Shown piece by piece: positions 52,101 through 63,489 of a stretch of DNA of 64,000 nt (its first letter is position 1; each line of letters begins with the position of its first letter). Source of the DNA: Kryptolebias marmoratus. Lineage: Eukaryota > Chordata > Actinopteri > Cyprinodontiformes > Rivulidae. The position numbers were made by a program, and so were the translations under genes. The notes beneath the pieces were generated by a model that worked only from the letters and a program-made list of their open reading frames with translations, had not been told where the DNA came from and did no database searches. The DNA lies in the NCBI RefSeq assembly GCF_001649575.2, contig NC_051431.1, positions 21,880,268 through 21,944,267 on the forward strand. The letters run 5' to 3'.

Positions 52101-52630
52101 CCTCTCTGTTGGCCACGCTTTAAGCAATGCTTCACAGCTGAACATGCAAGTTAAAATACCCCTGACCTCTCCCCGTAGGCGTACACTGGCACAACAAGTG
52201 CCTCTTCGTTATTCTGTAAATACCAAAAAGAGAAAGCGAGAGAGAGAGATTAAAAAAAAAGGAGCTTGATGGTGAATGCAGCATTAGTAGAAGGGGGAAG
52301 CCTGAAGCTTTGTAGTCTTTAATTTGCAGCTTTACCATTTTTCTCTGTATATTTGAATGTGATCAACGGTCAGGAATGTCATACCTGATGCTGGTGTTAG
52401 AGAGGTTCTTTTTTTGTTAATTTTTTTTTTAAAATTGAGCCTCAGAGGGCAATGAAAAAAAAAAACAGCACTCTTCAAAGGGAGGACATTGTCCTGGCAG
52501 GCGTCTCAAGCACCTCGCAGGACTTCACAGCGTAACGGGCGATGCCTGTTACAGAATGGTAGCTTATAATATTTGCAACTATAATGTGCCAGTAAACCTT
52601 TTTACTGAATAAATCCCTGTGTCCCGGGTG
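49158..52630 (+). other. akt2: akt2 3' untranslated region, with CA and AT microsatellites
   Basis: About 3.45 kb follows the stop codon before the best polyadenylation signal. It holds a CA run (49288-49312), an ATAT/CTAT-rich piece (49320-49370), a second CA run (49597-49615) and many T tracts. A GC-rich island at about 51770-52130 contrasts with the rest. Earlier AATAAA signals at 50417 and 50866 could give shorter transcripts. A long 3' UTR is usual for AKT2. Confidence 0.6.
52608..52613 (+). terminator. akt2: Distal polyadenylation signal of akt2
   Basis: AATAAA, followed within 25 bases by a GT-rich stretch (CCCTGTGTCCCGGGTGTCCT). Confidence 0.6.
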
Positions 52631-53339
52631 TCCTGCTTTCACACTGTTAGGGCACCAACGTGTCTGAGGTTTTTCTACTTACCCCCACACTTTTATGAGA
52701 GACTTTGAAGCTTGTCTTTTTATTTTATTTCAGTTTTTACAAGTTCTATTTCAGAAATGACCGGAAAGCTGAAAACAGCACTAGGCAAGTGTTCGGTGCT
52801 GTGCAAAGGTAATGAGTCACAACTTTTCTGTAATGGCTTAAAGGAGCTTCGATCTGCACTTCTTCAGGCTTTCTAAAGGTCCAGTTTTGGTATCAGTACA
52901 TAATACAAGTACTAACAAGCTAAATATATACAGTAAGTACCAGGTTGGATTGTGGCCAAAGTTTTTCTTTGAAGTTTGGCTTTTTTTATCCTCTCATTTT
53001 CAGTCTATCACCAACCATGTTCGATGGATTTTATTTAATTTGTGTGTGTGTGTGTGTGTACTGAGTCATTCAGACATAGAAAGGCAACTAAACTCAAAGG
53101 ATGGGTTGTTGCTGTATCGTCTCGACACATACCAGACCAGACAATTTGGCGAAGAACCAGTTTTAACCAGCAGCTTGTCACCAACCCACACTTTGCTTTC
53201 ATTTTTCTTTTTCATTGAATCTTTTAAAAACAAAAAACAATTTTAGTACAATTCGACGCATGTCAAACATCGACACGTCTGAGGCGTGTCACAGATTCTA
53301 AGTCATCAAAATAAAAAAAGTTTCCCAAAAAAATGGCAA

Positions 53340-54180
53340 GCCATTCAGTTGATTTATGTGGTGCCGATTCACAACAGAAGTCCTCTCAGGGCACTAAAAA
53401 ACAAACAAAGTCCCAGTCATAAATTCAAATCTGATTAGTCAATCCATTCTTATTATGATTCAGTACATTCACTTACAGCATGTTATGAAATGACAATTAG
53501 TGGAAGTTTCCTATCTAATGAAGCCATTTCGTCACAGTCTCCCATCCTGAGCGGCACATTGGTGACAGTGGAAAGGAACAACTTCCTTTTAACAGGAAGA
53601 AAACCTCCAAGAGAACCAGAACCAGGCTCAAAGCGAGCGGCCATCTGCTTTGAGAGGACAGGAAAGAAACACAGAGACGCACAGAAGGACTCGTCCAGGT
53701 GGAGTTTCTATGGGAAGAAAGACAAGAATACAAAGTTAATGACAGCAGTAACAGAGTGAGGAAATGTGGTCAATTTGTCCTCCATCAGTCTAAGCCTGTA
53801 GCAGCATAACTGAGGAAAAGCTCAGGAAACCCAAACCAACCCTAACTATAGGATTGATCAAGCAGGAAAGTCTTAATCCTAGTTTTAAAAGCAGACAGGC
53901 TGTCAGCCTCACAGACAGAAACTGGAAGTTAGTTCTATAAAAGAGGAGCCTGAGAACTGAAAGCTCTGCCTCCGCTTCTACTTTTAGAATCTCTAGGAAC
54001 CACAAGTAAACCTGCAGCCTGAGAGCGAAGTGCTCTGTTAGGAAAATATGGAACAATAAGATCTTTAATATAAGATGGAGCTTGGTCGTTGAGAGCTTTG
54101 TATGTTAGGAGTAAGATTTTAAATTCATTATAAATTCAACAGGAAGCCAATGGAGGGAAGGAGAGAGGGTAAAAAATAAC
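53340..54180 (+). repeat. Dispersed repeat family C, longer copy
   Basis: Shares ordered blocks with 3100-3617 and extends further, through 'gaactgaaagctctgcct', 'gaatctctaggaaccacaag' and 'gagagcgaagtgctctgtta'. The last blocks are familiar from an abundant teleost repeat. It lies between akt2 and ccnp. Confidence 0.75.
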
Positions 54181-54589
54181 TGGAAAATCTTAGGTTTGAT
54201 TAAAAAAAAAAAGAAAGTTGAAATCTTGGGCTCTGCTTATATGTAAAAAAAAAAATCAAGTCACACATATATGCAACAAACTGGTCAAACTTTTATATTT
54301 ACTCTATAATTAATTGTGTACTTTACTATAAAAAAATGAAATGCTGGCCATGTTAATTTTGACCAAATATAAAAAGTAGTCACAGTGAGGAGTTTGACCT
54401 TCTCCTTTGTCCTCACATGTAAAAATAATATTAATTGGCAAAACAATTTGCGATGGATCTTTAATTTCATAAAGCAACATTATTTATGTGTTTTCTATGT
54501 AACCTAATGAACTTTTGTCTTTAATTGAAGCGCTGTTTGTAGCTTTGTATTCGATGATTGTTTAGTTTGTGAAAGTTGCATCCACCCGC

Positions 54590-54831
54590 AGTGAGCAGGA
54601 AACCCGAATCATGGCCGCCGACCGGAAGTTGGAAGGTGCCCACCTTCGCCCGCCGGCTTGTCTCCACTCCAATCAGCAGCTGGCCTTATTAGAGTCGGCT
54701 CGGGGGCCGGCGTGGCTCCTGTCTGCCCCGCTCCAGGCCTCCGCACGCGCCCGACGCTCGTGGGTAAGTAGCTGCAGCGGACCCGGACCCGGGACTCGGG
54801 ACTCTGCCTCCCCCCTCCCTCGGCTGTGACC
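54590..54831 (+). promoter_or_regulatory. ccnp: GC-rich promoter and 5' leader of ccnp, with an alternative first exon
   Basis: A GC-rich block with an ETS-type ACCGGAAGT at 54619-54627. An ATG at 54611 opens a frame that reaches a strong donor (TGG then GTAAGT) at 54763 after exactly 51 codons, in the phase needed to join the exon at 56234. It is therefore either an upstream frame in the leader or an alternative protein start. Confidence 0.5.
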
Positions 54832-57800
54832 ATGGCCAGGACCGGGTTCTGCGACTCCAAGCCCCTGCTGGACTTACACATGAAGGTGAGCTGCGTCCGA
54901 GCCCAGAACCAGGTCTGCTCTGCTGCGGGAGAGCCTGGCTCAGCCTGAGCAGCAGGAAGAAATGAACTCCTCAGTTTCACTCATATTAAACTGCAACATA
55001 TATCTTTTTTATTCTAAATGAGTGCTTTGCAGACCTCACCTCCTCTCCGTTTCTTCAAGCACTCCTGCAGGACTAAGTGTTGGGTAAATTGAACCCACTG
55101 GCCACGATCCCAGGTGTCTCCTGATTAGGCCTGAGCAGCACCTTCAGGTCCAAACCTGAAGCAGGATTTCATCTGATCAGTCCTCTGCAGCATCATTACT
55201 AACAGGCTGATGGAGTCTCATAGTGTGGGCAAATATGGAGAGGGAAGGGGGGAAAAAAAAACTTTCCATTTTCTAAAGAATAAAAATCTGAGTCACCTAA
55301 TGTGACTTGCTCAGACAAACGGTAAGCTGTTTGTATTCATGCAAGGTGATTCCTAGTTTTAGTTTGCATCATAAACACACTTTCTGAACCTTGCTCATTT
55401 TCAAAATGTGCCGTTTAAGTGAAGGCATGTTTTACAGACTCCTCACAAGTTGGGAACTAAAGGAAATGCAGGTTTTTTGTTTATAAAATGAACATTGTTG
55501 TATTTAATTGTGTGATCGGAGCCATAAATATCAGGAATTTTTTGTCTTTTACCCTGAAGTGCTGGCGTAGATACTCAGTCATCCAGGACATAGTAAATCC
55601 CCCCAAAAAAGATTAAAAACAAAAACTCAATCCAAAAGAAGACTTGGAACTGAGAAAGCTCCTCAGATGGGAATCGAAATGTCTTCAGCTACAGAATAGA
55701 AGTCCAGTTTTTGTTTTTAACCCTTATTTTTGTTCCTTTTCCCCTGAAGCATAATGATATCCCCTGAAGTGTGCAGTGAATGTTTCTGCCGTGCATCAAA
55801 AGTGGGCCCCATAACTGCTGGAGGAATGTGGAAGTTTGAGTTAGGAGTTCATTTTAGCGAGGGCGAGCACGCACTTCAACGTCCGGAAAACTCGGCGTAC
55901 ACGCGCACAGATGGATCTGTCGCTCCTTCAGGCGGATCAGAGGAGAGCTGCTTTCAGAAATTCAGGCCTACAGATCGCCGGCAGCCTGTAGATGAGTCCA
56001 GGGTGGACCCGGTCAGAACAGAACCAGAGCGCAGACGGGAAACGCCCTAGGTCCTGTTTTGTCTCCTTAACCCAGAACCATCTACGGCCTCTTAATGTCA
56101 TCCTGTTAAAGTGATGCTCAGGAAGAAGACTGGAACTAGTTTCAATCAGCTGGCATTCCCCCTTGTCATGGTCCGAAGCTTGGCTCTTCAAAGAGCGTTC
56201 TGTTCTAACATGTAAAGTGTTGGTTCCTTGCAGGAAAGGAGGCTGTCGGCGCAAACCACTGAAGGTGTCATCATGGGGTTTCATGAGGACAACAGGATGG
56301 GCTCTGCTGGTATTCAGTCTTTTTTTTTTTTTTTTAACACTACTGAATCAAAAAGTCTCCAAATTAGAAACTGTTTATACGTTTAATTCCCAGACTCTTA
56401 AAATAACTGTTAAGCGTTCATAAAATACCTGAATTTACACTTTTTTTAAAATTTATTTATTTTTTTTTTATTTTTGGGCGATGGTTGGGTGCCAAATTCC
56501 AATCGGGGCATGGTTCTTTAAAGGGATCATTTGGATATTTGGAAGTGGTGTTCTGTGGAGTTATCAGTAGTCAGCATCGTACCTGCAACAGAAAACACTC
56601 AAACATTTTCAGTTTAAAAGAATCAGGCAAGAAGCTTTCGCGAGGAGACGAGTTAAACAAAACCAAAATGCATTTCTGCCACCTTAAAATCAATCCAGCT
56701 TCATTTTTTTGTTTTCATTGTTGTTCATACAGCAGGAATTTAGAAATATTCACCGTTACTGTTTCACATACAATTCTGAGACCATGCCCACATAAAAAAA
56801 CAACTGTTTTTCCAAAACAATTTTTTTTAAATTTATTTATTTTTTTTGTCGTTTCTAACAATGTCCTTGCAAACCCGACACCCTCTGTATAAATGTCTTT
56901 ATCCCACAGAAGCGGGTCACGAACTGCAGACTAGCTCAGTCTTCTGTGTAAAGAAGCAGACTTCTCCATTAATAGCTATAAAATGTAAAAGTGACAGTAA
57001 TGCAAAGGTTTAGGAACTGATCATTCAAGGAGTTCCTAAAAAAAAAAATGGAGCCTGGAGTAGTTTTTATAATGGCAGTAATCTGTTTTGGAACCGGCCT
57101 CACTCAACGTTTTGTCTCATCTCAAAAAAACTGCTTCATATATCAAAGTGATGACAATCTGAGTGATTTCTGCTGCAGGTAAGATGTTGTTTTACTGATA
57201 ACTCCACAGAGCCTCACTTAAAAAAACAAACTATTCTTTAAACATTGAGTCAAACATTTGAGCGTTTTAATGCCGTAAGGAGACATTCTGTTGCCATTTG
57301 TTAACGTTAAAGGCATGGGGTCACTTTAAACCAGCCTGGGTGTTCTGACTGATCACTTTTTTATCCTGTTAAAGCAACGACTTGGAATTGGTGTCCACAT
57401 TAATGGGGACATGGTGGGTCACTGTGTGGTTTGATCACAAGCAATAGGCTTTGTTGTAACCAGACTCCCAAGTTGGTAAAGTACTGTGTGTGCGCGTGCA
57501 TGTTGGGCAGTGTTTTTGATTTAACAACACCAAACTAGGTTGCGTATTTGGTGTTTTGGTGTTCTTAATAGTTCCAAGCGAGGTTCCTGGTAATTGTGAA
57601 AACATTTTTTTCCTCATGCGTTAACACTTAGTGCAGCAGGAACAGGGATAAAAAATAAAATAAATGCCCAGTCCTCATAAGGTGAGGTGACAGATTTTTA
57701 AAGCAAAGAAAAACAAGTTTGTTTGTTTTTTGGTCTTCACCTTCTCCATCCTGTGCAGCAGATGAGTGCGTGGCGGCTCCTCCTGCGCTCCTGTATCCTC

Positions 57801-60329
57801 ACAGCCTGCAGGGCCTTCCCAGCCTTCAGACTTTGGTTCCCAGCTTGTTGCGACACGAAGTCGAGACAGCCCTCGAGAAACTGAGCCTCATTTGGGACCG
57901 GCCGTACGCCTGGGACATGTTCTTGGACATGATGGTGAGAAATTATGACCTTTCGGCCGCAAAGCTGCTTTGTTGTTTTGGGGGAGCAACCTGGAGGGCT
58001 GCCTCAGGAACTATTTTATTTATTTATTTATTGCTCCCCTGCAACTCTAATTAGAGCCTCCTGTTTTTGCTTTTCACCCTGTAGAGAACCCAAACGCAGA
58101 CCCCTCTTTCCAACGCTGATTTGCCCCACTATTTCACCAATGCTGCTCGAGCCATTCTAGTAGACTGGATCATTCAAGTTCACGTGAGTTTTTATTTATT
58201 TATTTATTTATTTTGGTGGACAGTGCTGCAGTCTTGTAATCTTGAAGCTGCATGTTCGAGCCCAGGTTGTGGCAGGAAGGGCGTCCGGCGGAAAACGGTT
58301 TCCAAATCGTTCGTGCGACTTCGCTCGCTGCGGCAACCCCTAAAGAAGGGAGCAGCCGAAAGAACTTACTTACTGTTTTTCCTAACCAAAAATAAATAAA
58401 CAAAGTCAAAAGATGAATCAAAATGAGGTTTTGACTTTACGGTTTCTTGGACGTGGTGTCAAAATCTGTCCAAGAAATTAAAGGCCTAGCGTTCCCTGAA
58501 GGTGCTGCATATCGCCCGCCGCCTTTTGTGCCAGAGCTTTAAACTAAGATCATCTCACGGCGAGTCCGCTGCCACATTTTACTTCCTGCCAGGAGTTGAT
58601 GCAGTTCCAGGAGGAGACCCTCTATCTGGCCATACACCTGCTGAACCGCTCGCTACGACAGCTGAAGGTGTCCACAGCCAACCTGCAGCTCCTCGGCATG
58701 GTTTGCCTCTTCATCGCAGCGAAGAAAGAAGAGAGCCTCCTCCCAGAGGTAGGAGACGCAAACTATAGAGCAGAGGTCCCCAACCCCCGGGCCGCGGACC
58801 GGTACCAGTCCGTGGGTCATTTCGTACCGGGCCATACAGAAAGAATAATTAACTTACAGTATTTCCGTTTTTTTTATTTTTGGAGCCTGAAGGACATTTA
58901 TTTTGAAAAATGACCGGATTCTCTCCACTCCATCTGTCTATGACTCACTCTTGATGCGTGTCAGAACGCTTATCTTGATCACGTGATCCGTTATCGCTAA
59001 AATCAAACCCACAAGCAGCAAAGTGAGTAAAAAACAAACGTCTCTGGAAGCCCTAGATGGGACCGTCTCGTTACTGAGAAGCAGGCACAGGGCTCCACTG
59101 ATTCAGCAATATGGTGAGTTGTATTCTTTGTGCACTTTATATTTGTGGTGTATGTTATTTTGAAGTGCCTGTTTAAACATCGCCATATTGACCAGAGAAC
59201 ATTATGGGGAGGAGAGGGTGTTATTCATGTTGATAATGCAATACCAGGACGCAGCTAACAAAACTGCGAGGACACGTTGGATTTACGTTTATGTTTTAAA
59301 AAATACACTCTATTTCATGCCGGTCGTATAATTTTATTGTTATATTTATCCGCCACACCTTTAAAGGCCGGTCCATGAAAACGCTGTCTGATAATGAACC
59401 GGTCCGTGGAGCTAAAAGGTTGGGGACCGCTGCTGTAGACCACTAACATTTCTCCATCAGCAGTTTGTTGCTTGAGTTGAACAAATTTATATTTTTCACT
59501 AGATTAAATATCAGCTGAAAGTGTTAAAGTTGTTAACTTGAGGCTTTATATGTTCTCTTGAAGGAAAGCTTTAACAACAGTTTTCTCCCTTCAGGTGTCT
59601 GGGCTCTGCAGCTTGATGGACCACGCCTACGCCAAGCACCAGCTGCTGCGAATGGAGCGCAAAGTCCTGTGCACGCTCAAGTTCGATCTGTCCCACTGTC
59701 CCGCTCTGCACTTCCTCCTCATCTTTGCCTCCGTCGCTCGCTGCAGCGCCATGGTAGATCTCCCCCCACCCCCACACACACGGTGTGCTCTCTGCCCGTG
59801 TTATCGTAGTCGATGGTCTGAAGCGTCACCCGCCCTGTCGTCTGTTCCTCCAGGTGGTGTGGATGGCTCGTTATCTGCTGGAGCTGTCTCTTCTAGAAGG
59901 TCAGTGCGTGGTGTTTCTGCCCGTACAGCTGGCCGGAGCAGCTCTCTGCTTGGCCCGTCGGGTTCTACAGGAGCCCCCGACGCCAGAGGGAGAGGCCGCC
60001 TGGTGTCTGGCCTCCAGCATTCACGTCGGCAGGTACGCAGCTCTTCATGTTCATTTATCCTTTGTTGTATTTGGTGACCACTTTTCTTTTTTTTTAATTC
60101 AGTCTCTTATAGTCTTTTATATTTCCAGTAGTTACAAATGACAAATGTGCTGTTTTTTTTCCCCAGTGAGACTGCACTGCTGAGGATCATGCAGATTCTA
60201 GCTAGTGCTGCAGCCGAGGCCCATGAGACCTGTGCCACTTTTATTAAGTTTTCTTCCCCAGAGACCATGCACGTGAGCAGACACCCAGGTCTGAAGAACA
60301 CTGTGGCTCTGCTGGGCGTGTGCTCTTGA
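54832..60329 (+). CDS. ccnp: Cyclin P / cyclin N-terminal domain-containing protein 2
   Basis: Exons: 54832-54885, 56234-56309, 57759-57934, 58085-58183, 58593-58748, 59595-59753, 59854-60032, 60167-60329 (1062 nt, 353 aa). The N-terminal cyclin box starts near residue 100 (DMMRTQT, then AARAILVDWIIQVHE, ETLYLAIHLLNRSL, LQLLGMVCLFIAAKKEE) and is followed by a second all-helical repeat (MERKVLCTLKFDLSHCPALHF; WMARYLLELSLLEGQ). The cyclin-box Lys and Glu needed for kinase contact appear present (AAKKEES). No destruction box is obvious at the N-terminus. The name rests on the cyclin class plus its position just downstream of akt2 in the same orientation, as CNTD2 lies beside AKT2 in mammals. An A/B-type cyclin paralogue is the alternative. 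The third exon could start at 57762 instead, removing one residue. Confidence 0.82.
55646..55715 (+). mobile_element. Penelope-like element 3' end, solo fragment
   Basis: Only the conserved non-coding end remains (GAGAAAGCTCCTCAGATG, then AGAATAGAAGTCCAGTTT), matching 15695-15760 and 28621-28685. It lies in ccnp intron 1. Confidence 0.75.
56516..57242. mobile_element. Inverted-repeat element with about 50-bp ends in ccnp intron 2
   Basis: Left end from TTAAAGGGATCATTTGG, right end to AAACTATTCTTTAA. The inner parts of the ends, CTGTGGAGTTATCAGTA (56553-56569) and its exact reverse complement (57193-57209), are perfect. No transposase frame. A related fragment may lie at 4417-4480. Confidence 0.75.
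58205..58370 (+). repeat. SINE-like repeat in ccnp intron
   Basis: A B-box-like GCATGTTCGAGCCC is followed by 'gcaggaagggcgtccggcg' and 'gcggcaacccctaaagaagg', a tail familiar from abundant fish short repeats. Confidence 0.55.
58480..58560 (-). repeat. Dispersed repeat family A, short minus fragment
   Basis: GCATATCGCCCGCCGCCTTT and the 'aaactaagatcatctcac' block match the end of the family. It lies immediately before ccnp exon 5. Confidence 0.6.
58771..59432. mobile_element. Non-autonomous hAT-type transposon in ccnp intron
   Basis: The left end CAGAGGTCCCCAACC and the right end GGTTGGGGACCGCTG are near-perfect inverted repeats of hAT type. Inside both ends are 'ggaccggtaccagtccgtgg'-like blocks. 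The flanking 8-mers CTATAGAG and CTGTAGAC agree at 6 of 8, consistent with an aged 8-bp target duplication. Length 662 bp; no transposase frame. Confidence 0.8.
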
Positions 60330-60653
60330 CCTTTTCTGACTCGAACAAACTGAATTCTCCGAACTTCGTGTCATTTACGTTTGGATTATTATCAACTCGA
60401 AGACGTGAAACCCGCTCCCTACGACCCAAGCTTCTAGCAGGAGCGGTGACGTTGTCTGTGGGCGTGCAAGCGTGAAAGATTGGGCGCCAGATGTTGACGG
60501 ATGCATGCGGTCTACTAGCGTGTAATTTGTCCCACATTGTGTTTTATGATCTTAACCTGCAGCCGATGTAGAAAATACTTGAATTGTCCCTAATGTCCTT
60601 GTCTTGTCATTTGTGGAAATGCTTTGTGTCAAGTTGAGGAAGTTTTAATGTAA

Positions 60654-60659
60654 AATAAA
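60654..60659 (+). terminator. ccnp: Polyadenylation signal of ccnp
   Basis: AATAAA about 325 bases after the stop codon, followed by a GT-rich segment (GTGTCTGCTG, then GTCGGGTGTTT). Confidence 0.7.
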
Positions 60660-60664
60660 GTGTC

Positions 60665-62640
60665 TGCTGCAAAATACTGCGAGTCGGGTGTTTATTTAAC
60701 ATGTTTGTTGCTTTTCTGTAGCTCCATCTGAGCCGCTGCAGCGACTTCATCGTAACGTGGTTTGCTCCACCGTTTCACTCTACTAAAGTCAGCATTTATT
60801 AGAAATGTACATTAAACTATAAGTTTACTGAAATGTCTGTTTTTGTGAAAAAATGGTTTCTGTGTCAGTAAGAAGCGGAACATACAGTTGAGTGCTGTGT
60901 GAGAAACACAGCATTTTGAGCTCATACTGTGCAGCACATGACAATTATAACCAGTAATTGCATTGCAAATATCTGAAATGTTCTATTTGACGTTGTATGT
61001 TTGACTGTAGACTTGTGATTTAAATGTATCATTTCAATTCGGGCTAGAATCTAATTTTGACCTGGTAAGATTTTCACAGTTCATCTAAAAAAAATTTGAT
61101 TATGTGTTACATCAGCCTCTCGGACTATCAGCACCGTAGTCAATGATCAGCGCTCCTTCTGTAACTGCTGTACGTGCGCTAATTTCTGATTGGCTGTTGT
61201 GGTTGAGTCACTGACCAATGACCGACTTGCTCACAGAGAGAGCGTTTGTGTTGCGGTCCCACTGAAATGGCCACTGACCGCTCTCAGCGAGATATTTGGC
61301 CGCCATCTTGTGAGGTGCTACGTTGTGTCACTCCGTTCTGTTTACACGGGGAAGGCGCACATTGTTAACGCCTCGTGCGTGTTGTATGGTGTGTCGTCAA
61401 TCCATAAGCGCTCAGATAATAAGCCTTATTTTACTTAAATAAACAGGTATCATGCGAAATATGTAAACAGAAGACGAGTATTCTGTAATGAGGCTAAAGG
61501 TCGACCTGGTGAGGTACCACAACTGTGATTAAATTACCAAATACTGTAATAATTCAAACCAGACCAGTGCATACAGTAACTGCACTTTAAGTAATTAAGT
61601 ACTTTACATGTCTTCTTATTCTAATCAAAACTCTGCTGCCATAGTCTGTAGTTAAATTCACCTAAATTAATGACTTGGAGAGTATAAACTTGGGGTGGGT
61701 GAGATGACAACTGTATCTGCAACATTTACATTTTGTAATATATAGGGGAAGTGTAATTGACACTAATGCCAGCTGTGAGTTTTATGGGACTACCTGTCAG
61801 TGCACTTCAAGTCTGTACAACTTGATTCTGGACTCAAAAGTAGTGCTAAAACTGAATAAACTAGTAGCTCTGCATAATTATGGAAGGTATACATTTACTT
61901 AAGTAATACAATACTATCTAATTTAAAACATTAGCACATATACCTTTTGAATTTATTAAGTATTTTATATGCATACACAAAGTACAAGTCAAAAACTGAA
62001 AAGATCACATTTTCAAGGCTTTATAAACTAAAACAAAATGCTACCTTCTTTGAATCAATGGTTATAATAATTATAACAATTAATGGCAAAAAAAAAAATC
62101 CCATTGTATTCCTTTGCTGACTTTACTTTTTCAATCTGTTCTCCTTCCATTGCTACACGTAACACTTTACAAGATGGCGGCACAAATTCTCGCCTCGCTA
62201 GCATAGCATTCCATTCCAGTGTTTCTCTAGTTCCGTGGGTGGTCCAGCAGGCGGGGTGAGGGTTCATCTAAGGTGAAGCAGACTGACACCGACCAAGAAA
62301 AGGCTAAATGTAATATCTGGTGGGCTACTTTTCAATTTTTTTCAACGTTCATATCGGGACAAATTACAATTTATGTAGATACCAATATCCACTTTTTTTA
62401 TTCGTCACGTCAAACGGTCGAATTCAGTTTAGCAACAATAGCTATGGCATTTCAAAACAAAAGTGTAGCAAGGAACAGTCGGTGATATGTGATGGTGACT
62501 TCTTTTTGAACAGTTCAGACACGAGACAGTGATTCTTAGCTGCAGTAATCGTTATCGGAATACTTAACTCTTTGCGAAAGTGCATCGTTTTTTTTTGTGC
62601 ATGTCTCGAATTTTATTTTGAAAGCAACCGGAAATGTCTC
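60665..62640. other. Intergenic, no gene recognised
   Basis: Mostly AT-rich. At 61150-61330 are a moderately GC-rich patch with ATTGG/CCAAT pairs, a TGAGTCAC and GGCCGCCATCTTGTG (YY1-like). A second YY1-type AAGATGGCGGC lies at about 62172. No coding exon can be supported. Confidence 0.35.
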
Positions 62641-62888
62641 TTATGTCGACTAACTTAACCAGAAGCAGCGCTGGCGAATCTCAGCCCCGTTTTTTTTCTC
62701 CGTAGTTTTGTAACTTATGGCGTATCTGACCCACAAAGAAGGAGAAGAATTTATTTTTTTTTTTGCTGGTTTAGCGCCGACATGTAAGAGTGCGCAACAT
62801 GGCGCCAGTGGCTAAACGCGGCGTTTATCGGCGCTGCCGTGAAACTGAGCCGAGGGTTAAAAGGCAGCCGCGCTCTTTACACTGAAGG
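62641..62888 (+). promoter_or_regulatory. Possible promoter and first exon of a gene running out of the window
   Basis: A GC-rich patch contains AACATGGCGCCAGTGG and ends in a strong splice donor (CTGAAG then GTAAGT, exon end about 62888). The ATG at 62799 opens only 28 codons and stops before the donor. The exon is therefore probably 5' non-coding, or it starts upstream in another frame. The gene cannot be named from this. Confidence 0.35.
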
Positions 62889-63489
62889 TAAGTTTAGTTT
62901 ACCAACACTGAGCATACCGTACTGCTTCAGCTGGTTTTATATGCGCCAAATGCTCGTCTTTCCCGTTTTGGAGGCACGGGGTTTAAATTTGGACCGCTAT
63001 GTTTTGTGTTTTATGAGCGGGAGGAAGTGTATTTGAAAGGATGGACTTAAAGGTTACATAACGCAGGGAGGAAGGGCTCCTCTGAGCTGAGGGATGCCTT
63101 CACGGAACCTCTGCTCCGAGCGTGTCGAACATTTGACATTTACTGTGGAAATCTTATATAAGAAAGAAGAAGTGGCGAATCTGCGTGCAGCTGGACACGA
63201 ATGTCTGTTGAAAACCTATAACTTCGGTATTTATTCCTAATTCATTGCTTCCAGAAAGACAGTAAGAGATAAAATAGTGTATAAAGTTAGGTTCAATGTA
63301 TTTTGTTTAAATGAGAATTTGTGCTGTTATCAGCAGATACAGTAAGGCTGCCCAATTTCCTTAGGAATGCGCTTAAATATACTTTTAACAGGAATAATTT
63401 GCAAAAAAAAGAAGCGTTTTTTATTGGCAATTAATTCATTTTTGTCCCAGCTCTGGAGAATCAATAATGAACCACACAGACTACACAAA

